A stretch of DNA of 41,233 nucleotides from Bacillus sp. NTK071 (GCF_017303315.1 NZ_JAFKOI010000019.1:1-41233), one strand, 5' to 3'; counted from the stretch's first letter, positions 23,617 through 32,458 are shown. Numbers and translations are program-made. The notes: a model not told the origin generated them from the sequence alone.

Positions 23617-24581
23617 TAATTTAATTTAAATGTAGATCCATCGATGATTTCAACGTCATTCCTTTTCTTGATCTCATCCATTAGTCGAAATAGGGCAGCG
23701 TCTTTTTGCTTTGCTTCAATCATGCAGTCAATCTGTGGGGTACTCCCTTTCACTTCATTTAGAAATTGAAAAAACAGATCAACATCTATGTAATCAGCAT
23801 GGCTACGAAATTCCTTATCGCTTTTAGGTGAGGAGATATGCATCTTCACAGGTAAAGGAGATTCATTCCACGTATCTACTACTCTCGCCCAGTGCGATTC
23901 CCACTCCTCTGTTTCATGGCAGGCAAGATGGTGGTGATAATCGAAAACCATTGGGACATTCAACTTCTCGCATAAATAGAGCGTATCAAGTAGCGTAAAG
24001 GTCGTATCATCGTTTTCGAGAATAATGGTTTGCTGTATTTTTTGTGGGGTATACATCCAATTATGAATGAAACGCTCAAGAGATTTTTCCTTATCTTTGT
24101 ATCCTCCACCAACGTGCAATACGCAGCGATGCGTTGGGTCTAATCCCATTCCTTCCAAAAGTCTTACATGTAGAGCAAGCGTGGCTGTGGAGGCTTTCAG
24201 AATTTCTTTTTTGGGGGAATTTAATAACACAAAATGGTCAGGATGAAAATCGACACGCATCTTTTCTTGCTTTGCAAAGTCACCTAGCTCTTTTAACTCA
24301 CTTGTTAATGGTTGTAGGTAGTTCCAGTCATTCAACGCTTCATGGTTTGCGAGGGGAATCAACCTTGAACTGAAACGGAAAAAATGAATGTCATTGCCTT
24401 TATTATGCTTAAGAAGGCGGAGACAATTACGCAAATTTGATTTTGCAATTCTCTCAAGCTTACGAATCGCTGCATTTCTATTTTCTAGCTTCTGAAATTG
24501 GGCAAATGTCATTGTTTGAGAAGGTGAACTGTTTACAAGCTCCATACTCATTGCAACATAGCCTAGTCGAATAATTGTCAT
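23616..24581 (-). CDS. uvsE: UV damage endonuclease
   Basis: A 321-residue TIM-barrel endonuclease of the UvdE family, which nicks 5' to UV photoproducts. Family hallmarks include IRLGYVAMSM at the N-terminus, DFHPDHFVLLNSPK, LHVGGGYKDKEKSLERF, LENDDTTFT, VPMVFDYHHH and KMHISSPKSDKEFRSHADYI, which carry metal-binding His/Glu/Asp residues. Of two close ATGs, the one at 24579-24581 lies 8 nt after GAGGTG and is chosen over 24587 (2 nt). In B. subtilis uvsE acts in spore and vegetative repair. Confidence 0.93.
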   Translation of the reverse strand: MTIIRLGYVAMSMELVNSSPSQTMTFAQFQKLENRNAAIRKLERIAKSNLRNCLRLLKHNKGNDIHFFRFSSRLIPLANHEALNDWNYLQPLTSELKELGDFAKQEKMRVDFHPDHFVLLNSPKKEILKASTATLALHVRLLEGMGLDPTHRCVLHVGGGYKDKEKSLERFIHNWMYTPQKIQQTIILENDDTTFTLLDTLYLCEKLNVPMVFDYHHHLACHETEEWESHWARVVDTWNESPLPVKMHISSPKSDKEFRSHADYIDVDLFFQFLNEVKGSTPQIDCMIEAKQKDAALFRLMDEIKKRNDVEIIDGSTFKLN

Positions 24582-24728
24582 TGGCATTTCACCTCACATA
24601 AATTCTTTTATTAGACTGTCCAATGAAGCTTCTTTCAATGAGTTATATCCAACATCTATTTCGTGTTGAAGCATGGTACAATAGAAATAATACCTGGATG
24701 CGGGTAATTTGAATAAAGGGGTAATTGT

Positions 24729-25586
24729 ATGGCAACTCAAATTATTACGGACAGCAGTATTGACTTCCCTGAAGAACTGCTAAATGAATTAAACGTTAAG
24801 GTGGTCCCACTTAATCTTCTCTTTGGTGACAAAGAATATAAAGCTGGAGTTGATCTCGATTCACCAACGTTTTATCAAAAATTACATGAATCAAAAGAGC
24901 TCCCTAAGTCCTCTGCCCCCTCACCACAGGACTTTCTTACAAAATATGAAGAAACTAGCCCGGAAGATAATATTCTTGTTATTGCCCTGTCCGAATCGTT
25001 AAGTAGCACTTATGATAACGCTGTATTAGCAAAGAAAATGTTCCATGAGGAACATCCTGATCGGATTGTAGAAGTGATTAATGCAAAAACAGCCTCATCT
25101 GGTCTTGGAATTATCGTTTGTCATGCTGCTGAAATGGCTCGTGACGGAGAGAGTTTTGAGTCAATCGTTAAACAAGCCCATGAATATACAGAAGATACGC
25201 TTACTATGTTCCTACTCGATACGCTTGAGAACGTTATTAAAGGTGGAAGACTTGACCGTGTTAGAGGAACAATTGCCTCAGCGCTAAATATTAAGCTTTT
25301 AATGAGAGCAAGCAATGAAGACGGATCACTCGAAGTACTTGATAAAGTACGAGGGAACAAACGTGCAGTGCGTGAATTCATCAAGAAAATTGGAGAGTAT
25401 GGCCATAACCTTGAGGACAAAGTAATTGCCGTAGCACACAGCAATTGCGAAGACAAAGCCAAAGCGCTAGTCGCACAAATTCAAGAACGGTACAAATTCA
25501 AGGATGTTATTCTATCTACAATGGGACCACTTATTGGAACATATGCAGGTGAAGGAGCTCTCCTTGTCGCATTTAAAAAGAAATAA
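24729..25586 (+). CDS. DegV/FakB family fatty-acid-binding protein
   Basis: A 285-residue DegV-fold protein. The N-terminal motif IITDSSIDFPEELL and the GDKEYKAGVDLD segment, central SLSSTYDNA (fatty-acid carboxylate site), and DTLENVIKGGRLDRVRG are characteristic. Relatives present fatty acids to the FakA kinase for phospholipid synthesis. RBS AAAGGGG lies 7 nt before the ATG. A terminator follows. Confidence 0.92.
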   Translation: MATQIITDSSIDFPEELLNELNVKVVPLNLLFGDKEYKAGVDLDSPTFYQKLHESKELPKSSAPSPQDFLTKYEETSPEDNILVIALSESLSSTYDNAVLAKKMFHEEHPDRIVEVINAKTASSGLGIIVCHAAEMARDGESFESIVKQAHEYTEDTLTMFLLDTLENVIKGGRLDRVRGTIASALNIKLLMRASNEDGSLEVLDKVRGNKRAVREFIKKIGEYGHNLEDKVIAVAHSNCEDKAKALVAQIQERYKFKDVILSTMGPLIGTYAGEGALLVAFKKK

Positions 25587-25616
25587 ATAGCAACATTGTC
25601 TTCAAAAACAACCAAT

Positions 25617-25646
25617 AAAAAAACGTGCGTAAGCGCGTTTTTTTTT
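25617..25646 (+). terminator. Terminator of the degV-family gene
   Basis: ACGTGC-GTAA-GCGCGT (one G-U pair) flanked by A and T runs, ending with about nine T residues on the plus strand. Confidence 0.8.
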
Positions 25647-25671
25647 AATGAAGTAAAAGAAAAAACAGGAA

Positions 25672-25687
25672 ATGAATGACCATTCAT
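25672..25687. promoter_or_regulatory. TetR-type operator before fadH
   Basis: ATGAATG-AC-CATTCAT is a perfect palindrome with 7-bp arms, 39 bp before the fadH start. The half-site TGAATG also occurs in the B. subtilis FadR box, but there the halves are 6 bp apart rather than 2, so the regulator is not certain. Confidence 0.5.
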
Positions 25688-25725
25688 CGAATTGTGTTCA
25701 AAACGAAGAAGTGTGGTGAATAGAA

Positions 25726-27675
25726 ATGGAATGGAAAAAGTTATTTGAACCAATTCAACTGCGAAGATTAACCTTGCCTAACAGAATTATGATGGGTTCC
25801 ATGCACCTTGGTATGGAAGGAAGCAAAGAACAGGAAGAAGCACTGATTTCTTTTTATACTGAACGGTCAGGAGCTTATGGTCCAGGAATTATTGTGACTG
25901 GTGGTATCTCGGTTTCACCTGAAGGAGATGGTGGTCACCACTTTCTTGGGTTTTACCGTGACGAAGACTTAGATGTAATGGAACGATTAACGAACCGCGT
26001 TCATACAGCCAATGGACGAATTGCTGCTCAGCTTTTTCATGCTGGACGTTATGCCTATTCAGAGATGAATGGTGTTCCATCAGTAGCACCTTCTCCAATT
26101 AAATCACCGATACACAGAGAAACACCAGTAGAACTAACTGAGCTTGATATTCTTAATTTGCTTGAATCTTATGCGGAAGCGGGGAGAAAAGCAAAAAAAG
26201 TAGGATTCGATGCAGTAGAAATTATGGGTTCTGAAGGGTATCTTATCAATCAGTTCCTCTCTCCTTCAACGAATAAACGGACAGATAAATGGGGCGGAGA
26301 TTTTGAGAGAAGAACGAGATTCGCTATTGAAGTACTAAAATCGGTGCGTAAAGCTGTTGGAGATGATTATCCTATCATTTTTAGAATGTCAGGGCTTGAT
26401 CTTGTACCAAATTCCTCAACACCTGACGAAACAGTTGAACTCGCGAAACGACTAGAAGCAAACGAAGCAGATCTTCTAAACATTGGTATTGGCTGGCATG
26501 AATCGACTGTCCCCACTATTTCTATGATGGTACCTAGAGCTGGATTTATAGAACCTTCCCTACAAATTAAACAGGCAGTAAACATTCCTGTCGTTGGAAG
26601 TAATCGTATTAATGACCCTGTACTCGCAGAAGAGCTACTACACAAATTGGATATGGTTTCAATGGCAAGACCTTTTCTCGCTGATCCTCACTTACTGAAA
26701 AAAGCAAATGAAGAGACACTTGATCAAATCAATACGTGTATTGCATGTAATCAAGCATGTCTTGATCATGCATTCGAAGGTAAAGCAGTCTCATGCCTCG
26801 TGAATCCACGCGCTGGTCGAGAACATAAATGGCATATTAAACAAACTGAAAACCCAAAGAAGGTTGTTGTCATCGGTGGTGGTGTTGCTGGAATGGAGGC
26901 AGCACGTGCACATGCTGAATTAGGTCATCAGGTAGCACTTTACGAAGCCGGACCTTCAATTGGTGGACAGTTCAATCTCGCACGCAAAATACCCATTAAG
27001 AAAGAATTTGACGAAACGATCCGCTTCTATACAACAGAAATAAAGCGTTTAGGTGTTCAAGTTGCTCTCAACCATAAACCAAGTGTTGAAGACATCCTTT
27101 CACACTCACCTGATATGGTCGTTCTAGCAACTGGAGTTATCCCAAGAGAGCCTGTTATCCCTGGAATTGAACATGCCATTCGTTACCCTGATGTCCTTTC
27201 TAGTAAAGTTTCAGTTGGTAACAAAGTTGTCATCATAGGCGCTGGTGGTATCGGGTGCGACGTCTCCCATTTCCTAATTGAAAAAGGAATTAACGATATC
27301 CTCTTACTCAGACGAAACGGAAAAATGGGTGATGGGCTTGGCAAAACAACGAAATGGGCTATGCTTCAGGAATTAAAACAAAATGGTGTACGTTTCCGCA
27401 CTAACCTTGTGTATGAAGAAATTACGGATAAGGGAATTCGAATTACTGATACAAAGACCGGGGAGCAGGAAGTGCTTGAAGCAGATACGATTATTCTAGC
27501 GGCAGGACAAGAATCTAACGTCCCGAAAGAATATCGAGCGCTTGAACAGAAGGGTATACAACTTGCCATTATTGGCGGCGCTCGACTTGCAGGAGAACTT
27601 GATGCAAAAAGAGCGATTTATGAAGGTGCGAAAATTGCCTTTGAACCAGAGACAATCCCTGTTAATCACTCATAA
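25726..27675 (+). CDS. fadH: 2,4-dienoyl-CoA reductase (NADPH), FadH type
   Basis: A 649-residue flavoenzyme. Residues 1-330 are an old-yellow-enzyme TIM barrel binding FMN (LFHAGRYAYS, GYLINQFLSPSTNKRTDKWG). A 4Fe-4S site is formed by Cys residues around 338-358 in CIACNQACLD and AVSCLVNPRAG. The C-terminal FAD/NADPH part starts with VVVIGGGVAGMEAARAHAE and has a second dinucleotide fold VVIIGAGGIGCDVSHFL. The enzyme reduces dienoyl-CoA intermediates in unsaturated fatty acid oxidation; close relatives reduce other enones, so the substrate is likely but not certain. RBS GGTGA lies 6 nt before the ATG. Confidence 0.88.
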   Translation: MEWKKLFEPIQLRRLTLPNRIMMGSMHLGMEGSKEQEEALISFYTERSGAYGPGIIVTGGISVSPEGDGGHHFLGFYRDEDLDVMERLTNRVHTANGRIAAQLFHAGRYAYSEMNGVPSVAPSPIKSPIHRETPVELTELDILNLLESYAEAGRKAKKVGFDAVEIMGSEGYLINQFLSPSTNKRTDKWGGDFERRTRFAIEVLKSVRKAVGDDYPIIFRMSGLDLVPNSSTPDETVELAKRLEANEADLLNIGIGWHESTVPTISMMVPRAGFIEPSLQIKQAVNIPVVGSNRINDPVLAEELLHKLDMVSMARPFLADPHLLKKANEETLDQINTCIACNQACLDHAFEGKAVSCLVNPRAGREHKWHIKQTENPKKVVVIGGGVAGMEAARAHAELGHQVALYEAGPSIGGQFNLARKIPIKKEFDETIRFYTTEIKRLGVQVALNHKPSVEDILSHSPDMVVLATGVIPREPVIPGIEHAIRYPDVLSSKVSVGNKVVIIGAGGIGCDVSHFLIEKGINDILLLRRNGKMGDGLGKTTKWAMLQELKQNGVRFRTNLVYEEITDKGIRITDTKTGEQEVLEADTIILAAGQESNVPKEYRALEQKGIQLAIIGGARLAGELDAKRAIYEGAKIAFEPETIPVNHS

Positions 27676-27680
27676 TGCAA

Positions 27681-27713
27681 GAAAGAAGAGGTGCCATCAG
27701 CACCTCTTCTTTC
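27681..27713. terminator. Terminator after fadH
   Basis: GAAAGAAGAGGTGC / GCACCTCTTCTTTC, a 14-bp stem with 5-nt loop, between convergent fadH and a nucleotidyltransferase gene. Confidence 0.8.
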
Positions 27714-27739
27714 TACAAAATAGATCTACGAATTGCAAC

Positions 27740-28498
27740 CTACTCACATTCAATCATCTTGTTAAGAAACCCCTGCGTATATACAGTTTCTTCGATTTGT
27801 TCCATGATCCACTTTTTCTCTTCTTTCAACCAGCTTCTAATCAGCTCTGCTGCTGTTTCATAATGATCAATTGTTAGGTGACGGAAAACCATTTCTAGCT
27901 TTTCAATTTGTTCACCATCTAACGTTGAATCGAGTGTTTTCAGCCCGAGTTGTGCTCTATTTGGATGGTAGTGATGTAAAAGAACTCTTGCAAAGTGAAC
28001 CATGACGTTGTTTAGCATTTGAACAGACCATACTTTATTCCCTCTTCTTTTCGCTTTCTCATATTGAAATAAGAAGAATGCCGTATCATCGACATCATTA
28101 ATAAACTCTTGAGGAGATAATGTTAGATGCTGATTATAGTTGGCCATGCGATTTTCTGGGTCATATAAGATCGTAAAGTAGTCCTTTTCAATAAGTGTCT
28201 CATTCGTTACTGTAAATAGATCCAGGTGGAGCATATTATCGTACACCGCAATAATTTGCGGTGCAATGATAAAAATTTCATCATAGAATAAAAGACTTGT
28301 ATAAGCTTCCACATGTGCTTTTCTATTTTTCATAAAAGCTTCTTTGTCACCCTCTTCTACCAGGCAATATAGATCGACATCCGAATTCCCATCATGCTCA
28401 TTTCGCCCCATTGACCCTTTTAGAAAAACAGCTTTCACGCATGGGTCTTTCATTAACGATAAGGTAATGACGTCTACCGCTTCTTCTTGTTTCACCAT
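27740..28498 (-). CDS. Nucleotidyltransferase-domain protein
   Basis: A 252-residue protein of the polymerase beta-like nucleotidyltransferase superfamily. The motif FLKGSMGRNEHDGNSDVDLYCLV (residues about 25-47) supplies Gly-Ser and two metal-binding Asp residues. The C-terminal helical part (about 130-250) resembles aminoglycoside nucleotidyltransferases and relatives. No substrate can be inferred. It lies downstream of csaA on the same strand, separated by a terminator. Confidence 0.78.
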   Translation of the reverse strand: MVKQEEAVDVITLSLMKDPCVKAVFLKGSMGRNEHDGNSDVDLYCLVEEGDKEAFMKNRKAHVEAYTSLLFYDEIFIIAPQIIAVYDNMLHLDLFTVTNETLIEKDYFTILYDPENRMANYNQHLTLSPQEFINDVDDTAFFLFQYEKAKRRGNKVWSVQMLNNVMVHFARVLLHHYHPNRAQLGLKTLDSTLDGEQIEKLEMVFRHLTIDHYETAAELIRSWLKEEKKWIMEQIEETVYTQGFLNKMIECE

Positions 28499-28563
28499 CT
28501 AACACCTCTCTCACAGAAATAGATATTACACCATCATATCCCATTTTTAACATTATCTACAAC

Positions 28564-28594
28564 AAAAAAAAGGATGCATCGTAGCATCCCTTTT
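28564..28594 (-). terminator. Terminator of csaA
   Basis: GGATGC-TACGAT-GCATCC on the minus strand, followed by eight T residues; it touches the csaA stop codon. Confidence 0.85.
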
Positions 28595-28922
28595 ATCCCA
28601 ACTTATCTCCATTGTTCACTCTATGATCCGGTTGAATCAGAACCACACCATTATCGCCATATACGCCAAGCACCAAAACCTCTGACATGAAGTCTGCAAT
28701 TTGCCGAGGTGGGAAGTTAACTACAGCCAGAACTTGTTTCCCTATTAGCTCCTCACTACTATACAGGTCCTTTATCTGAGCGCTGGATTTTTTGACGCCA
28801 ATCTCTTGCCCGAGATCTACTTTTAATTGATAGGCCGGTTTTCGGGCTTTTTTAAAATCGTTTGCTTCTACAATTTCGCCAACTCGTATATCTAACTTCA
28901 TGAAGTCTTCAAATGTAGCCAT
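28593..28922 (-). CDS. csaA: CsaA, tRNA-binding-domain chaperone-like protein
   Basis: A 109-residue OB-fold protein with the tRNA-binding domain motif FMKLDIRVGEIVEANDF and AVVNFPPRQIADFMSEVLVLG. B. subtilis CsaA (110 aa) is a dimer linked to protein export and tRNA binding. The ATG at 28920-28922 follows AAGGTG by 6 nt; the frame opens at 28931 with no better site. Confidence 0.93.
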   Translation of the reverse strand: MATFEDFMKLDIRVGEIVEANDFKKARKPAYQLKVDLGQEIGVKKSSAQIKDLYSSEELIGKQVLAVVNFPPRQIADFMSEVLVLGVYGDNGVVLIQPDHRVNNGDKLG

Positions 28923-28995
28923 TCTTTTCACCTTACCTTAAATTCGATACCTACTTTCTTTTACTCATTCTCTTTCTATATGTAGATACCTTCTG

Positions 28996-29631
28996 CTACA
29001 ATCGTTTATTTAGAAAAACGTCCATAACACTGCGAATTTCATCTTCACTAACAGTTCTATCCCTATATAAGTAAGAGGAATAATACTCAACAAGCAAACG
29101 ATTATTTTCCTCAAATTGAATCGAATACAATTCTGATAATGTTAATGGGTATTGAGATGTTAAGAGATATCGTTCAATTCGGAGCAAATACATGACATCA
29201 TTAAGGATTTCATATTGATCAACCGTGGGCAGAGCATCTTTTAATCTTTGCTCAGTGGATATGAGAAGCTTTAAGACGCCTTCCTTTATTTGCTTTCTAG
29301 ATGGTAAGACAAAAGGCGTCTCTCCAAAAACAGAGAGTTGCTCAAAGTATGGAGCTACATATTCTCTCGTTCCATCAGCATCAATCAAGAAATCCTTAAG
29401 ACATACTTCTCTCATATCAAGAGTGATACCCATTAATTCAGGAAGGGATGACGTTTTTTTTTTCTTATCATTGTAGAAACACCAGACATCTAGATCAGAA
29501 AATGGACCGCCTTCCCCTCTCGCAAAGCTTCCGGTCAAGACAATCCCTCGTAAAGTTGATGTTTTTAATCGATCAACTAGCCTCTTTGCATATTTTTCAA
29601 TCATTAATGGGGTCATGAGTGGATTTAACAT
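28996..29631 (-). CDS. Nucleotidyltransferase-domain protein, second
   Basis: A 211-residue protein with the catalytic motif VLTGSFARGEGGPFSDLDVWCF (residues about 31-52) of the nucleotidyltransferase superfamily (MNT/KNTase-like) and a helical C-terminal part. AAAGGAG lies 9 nt before the ATG. With the gene at 27740-28498 it flanks csaA, but the two are not close duplicates. It may adenylylate a small molecule; no resistance function should be assumed. Confidence 0.75.
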   Translation of the reverse strand: MLNPLMTPLMIEKYAKRLVDRLKTSTLRGIVLTGSFARGEGGPFSDLDVWCFYNDKKKKTSSLPELMGITLDMREVCLKDFLIDADGTREYVAPYFEQLSVFGETPFVLPSRKQIKEGVLKLLISTEQRLKDALPTVDQYEILNDVMYLLRIERYLLTSQYPLTLSELYSIQFEENNRLLVEYYSSYLYRDRTVSEDEIRSVMDVFLNKRL

Positions 29632-29717
29632 AGTTTTTTTCTCCTTTGTAACGAGACCCTAAGAAGGAGCGAGCAAATATGATTCCGGTCCGTATAAACA
29701 ATTTGATATCGGATACA

Positions 29718-30404
29718 TCAATTCGTAAGAAAAGCAAACACCTTATCTATAACGTCATTCTGGTCTTCACCGTGACAAATCAAATGCTTTGATTTCTCCA
29801 TTATACACACCTGCTTCTGATCTGAATCAATGAGATGATAGATTGTGTGGGCAGTCTTATATGGAACCATTCCATCTAGCTTCCCTTGAAGAATAATTGT
29901 AGGAACGGATACACGTTTAAAAGATGGTTTGAGTCTTTGAACAAGCTTACGAAATTCAATCGATGCAAGCACAGGCGTTGTTTTCAGTTTCTTACTGTAC
30001 CTACTAAATAGTTCGTTATGAAGAAGCTTCCCCTTCCCCAAGTCCGTTATCATTCCACCAATGTCTTTAATCATTTGTATAGGGTGAATATAATGAATCG
30101 CTGCACTCAACAGCACAAGCTTATCCACTTGATATTTTGTAGCTAAATAACCCGCTAGTACACCACCCATGGAAAAACCAATTAAATAAATCGTATCGCA
30201 TTTTTCCATTAACTCTTTTAAGCTTGCTTCTGCTGTAGCAATCCATTGATTATAAGTAACGCCACGCAAAGTGTCTGCTTCTCCATGTCCAGGAAGCGTT
30301 GGTACAGATAGGATCCAATTGGTCTGGCTTTTAAAATACTCTGCTAATGGTTCAACTTCATATGGGGCACCAGTAAAACCATGTATGAGCATACATCCGA
30401 CCAT
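29718..30404 (-). CDS. Carboxylesterase, alpha/beta hydrolase (Est30-like)
   Basis: A 228-residue hydrolase. The oxyanion segment is LIHGFTGAPYEV, the nucleophile elbow is GFSMGG (Ser78), the acid is in LQGKLDGMVP and the histidine is in MEKSKHLICHGED. Close to the 30-kDa thermostable carboxylesterase of Geobacillus in layout. The start at ATG 30402-30404 has GAGGAG upstream; a longer frame reaches 30455. Confidence 0.88.
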   Translation of the reverse strand: MVGCMLIHGFTGAPYEVEPLAEYFKSQTNWILSVPTLPGHGEADTLRGVTYNQWIATAEASLKELMEKCDTIYLIGFSMGGVLAGYLATKYQVDKLVLLSAAIHYIHPIQMIKDIGGMITDLGKGKLLHNELFSRYSKKLKTTPVLASIEFRKLVQRLKPSFKRVSVPTIILQGKLDGMVPYKTAHTIYHLIDSDQKQVCIMEKSKHLICHGEDQNDVIDKVFAFLTN

Positions 30405-30512
30405 ACTTCTCCTCGCCTTTCGTTCAGTAGTTTTATTTCTATAATACCACTTCACAAAAGATGTTAATCATTAGGAGTGCATGGACAATTTGCTCAAAAC
30501 AGAGGAAGCTAT

Positions 30513-31016
30513 TTATTTTCTAGATGAAGATGATTTATTAAAATAAAGTGCTAGCTTCGCTTTCTCCTCTTCCTTTTGTAGGGAGGTTGCGCAATTTGGA
30601 CAAATGACAGCACGAGATGGAATTGGCGTGCAACAGTATGGACACTCCTTACGAGTCATTGCATTAATTGGATCCTGTCCCGGTTTCCTCCAGCGATTCA
30701 ATTGACGAACGACTAGAAATACGGCAAAGAAAACAATGATAAATCGAATAGAAGTAGTGAGAAATAAGCCATAATTAATCGTAGCTGCACCAGCTTCTTT
30801 AGCATCTGACAAGGATGGATAGTAATGACCATTTAAGCTAATGAACATATCCGAGAAGTTAATTCTTGCTAAGACTAGTCCTACCGGCGGAAGGATAATA
30901 TCAGATACGAGTGAATTTATGAAATTACTAAACGCCGCGCCTAACACAATACCAATTCCCATATCAGCTGCGTTCCCTCTTATTGCAAAGTGACGAAATT
31001 CATTTAATATACCGAT
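30513..31016 (-). CDS. mscL: Large-conductance mechanosensitive channel with C-terminal zinc ribbon, AUC start
   Basis: MscL forms the pentameric channel that opens under osmotic downshock. The first in-frame ATG (30960-30962) lies inside the first transmembrane helix, so it cannot be the start. Reading upstream gives GILNEFRHFAIRGNAAD, which aligns residue for residue with E. coli MscL (SIIKEFREFAMRGNVVD) and places an ATC (31014-31016) exactly at the Met1 position, 6 nt after AAAGGGGTGA. An in-frame TGA precedes it by three codons. No ATG, GTG or TTG is available. Two transmembrane helices (about 17-50, 78-103) follow. The tail carries CPYC (125-128) and CPNC (139-142), a zinc-ribbon-like pair. 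167 aa in total. Confidence 0.85.
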   Translation of the reverse strand: MGILNEFRHFAIRGNAADMGIGIVLGAAFSNFINSLVSDIILPPVGLVLARINFSDMFISLNGHYYPSLSDAKEAGAATINYGLFLTTSIRFIIVFFAVFLVVRQLNRWRKPGQDPINAMTRKECPYCCTPIPSRAVICPNCATSLQKEEEKAKLALYFNKSSSSRK

Positions 31017-31136
31017 GGGAACTCACCCCTTTATGCTTACTCTCCACAATATGTATGCACCAATTATACAAGCTATGATTTTTAATCATTTTAATTTTCC
31101 TATAATTCTTATTGAAAGCAATAGACAGATAAGAGG

Positions 31137-31145
31137 TGGTATAAT
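31137..31145 (+). promoter_or_regulatory. Extended -10 promoter of the DUF819 gene
   Basis: TGGTATAAT is a perfect extended -10 (TG-n-TATAAT), 41 bp before the ATG at 31186. The -35 region is poor, as is usual with extended -10 promoters. Confidence 0.6.
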
Positions 31146-31185
31146 TTATGTTTGTGACTAGAGTTAACATCAAGGAGTGATCAAC

Positions 31186-32400
31186 ATGATATTTGCACTT
31201 TCCTGGTCAAAGGCTTCTCCATTAATAGAAGATCCTATGGCTGTATTTGTTTACCTAACGGTAGTAGTAGGACTTATCTTTATGTTGGGGGAATCAAAGA
31301 ACCATGTTCTTAAGAAACTATTCCACTATGCACCGCCGTTAATCTGGACATACTTTATCCCTATGCTTTCTACGACCTTTGCAATCATTCCGCAAGAGTC
31401 GTCCCTATATGGATTTGTTGCCACATACATTCTTCCAGTCGGACTGCTGCTACTCTTGTTATCAGCTAACGTTCCTGCAACGTTACGACTTGGACCTAAA
31501 GCTTTATTAATGTTCCTCGCTGGTACACTCGGGGTCATTATTGGCGGTCCCATTGCGCTTGCCATCTTCCAGCCATGGTTACCTGAGGACGCATGGAAAG
31601 GCGTAGCAGCATTAGCAGGGAGTTGGATTGGCGGTTCAGCGAACATGGCCGCTATGATTGAAGCTGTAGGAACACCTAAAGAGATTCTGTCTCCAATTAT
31701 TGTAGTAGATACTGTCGTGGGTTACAGTTGGATGGGAATCATGATTTTCCTAGCTGGGTTTCAGGATAAATTCAACAAATGGAACAAAGCGGATGATTCG
31801 ATCATTCAAAGTGTAAATAAAGAAATGAACGACATTCAACGCAAAAACGAGCGACCTATTCAGGTACCACAACTACTTGGTCTGCTTGGATTAGCTTTTG
31901 GTGTATCTTATATTGTTCTTAAAATTGCAGAGAAACTTCCTCAGTCAGCTGTTCTCTCAACGACAACTTGGACAGTTATGATTATTTCTGCCATCGGAAT
32001 TCTTTTCTCATTCACACCAGTGAAGAAACTAGAAGGCTATGGTGCTAGTAAAGTAGGTTACACTGCCATTTACCTTTTACTCGCAACCATTGGTGCAAGA
32101 GCCGACCTTACGTACGTCATTGATTCCCCACAATATGTTCTAATGGGAATTGTCTGGCTCAGCATTCACATTCTCGTAATCTTTATCGCAGCAAGATTAC
32201 TACGAGCACCTTTATTCTTTGTTGCCGTAGGCTCTCAAGGTAATATTGGTGGCACAAGCTCCGCTCCTATCGTTGCGTCCGTATTCCAACCTTCTCTAGC
32301 TCCAGTGGGACTTTTGATGGGAATAGTAGGTAACGTTGTTGGTAGCTACGCAGCCGTGCTCTGTGCACAACTCGCTAAGATGGTTGCAACCATGCTTTAA
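31186..32400 (+). CDS. DUF819 family membrane protein (YjcL-like)
   Basis: A 404-residue protein with about eleven to twelve hydrophobic segments. It matches the DUF819 family by features such as SANVPATLRLGPKALLMFLAGTLG, AGSWIGGSANMAAMIEAVG and GNIGGTSSAPIVASVFQPSLAPVG, repeats of Gly/Ser-rich turns resembling transporter hairpins. The function is unknown; a transport role is inferred. The ATG at 31186 follows AAGGAG by 8 nt; the GTG at 31177 is less likely. Confidence 0.85.
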   Translation: MIFALSWSKASPLIEDPMAVFVYLTVVVGLIFMLGESKNHVLKKLFHYAPPLIWTYFIPMLSTTFAIIPQESSLYGFVATYILPVGLLLLLLSANVPATLRLGPKALLMFLAGTLGVIIGGPIALAIFQPWLPEDAWKGVAALAGSWIGGSANMAAMIEAVGTPKEILSPIIVVDTVVGYSWMGIMIFLAGFQDKFNKWNKADDSIIQSVNKEMNDIQRKNERPIQVPQLLGLLGLAFGVSYIVLKIAEKLPQSAVLSTTTWTVMIISAIGILFSFTPVKKLEGYGASKVGYTAIYLLLATIGARADLTYVIDSPQYVLMGIVWLSIHILVIFIAARLLRAPLFFVAVGSQGNIGGTSSAPIVASVFQPSLAPVGLLMGIVGNVVGSYAAVLCAQLAKMVATML

Positions 32401-32415
32401 CTTATAATACCATTA

Positions 32416-32450
32416 AAAAATCCGTGCTCTCTTTAAGAGCACGGATTTTT
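32416..32450. terminator. Bidirectional terminator
   Basis: AAAAATCCGTGCTCT and AGAGCACGGATTTTT form a 15-bp stem with a 5-nt loop between the convergent DUF819 and SDR genes. Confidence 0.88.
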
Positions 32451-32458
32451 GGTGTTTG

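Noticed and set aside
29679-29792. A 37-codon plus-strand frame with AAGGAG upstream
   Set aside because: Most of it is antisense to the 3' end of the esterase gene, no family was recognised, and no terminator or promoter supports it. Kept as unproven.
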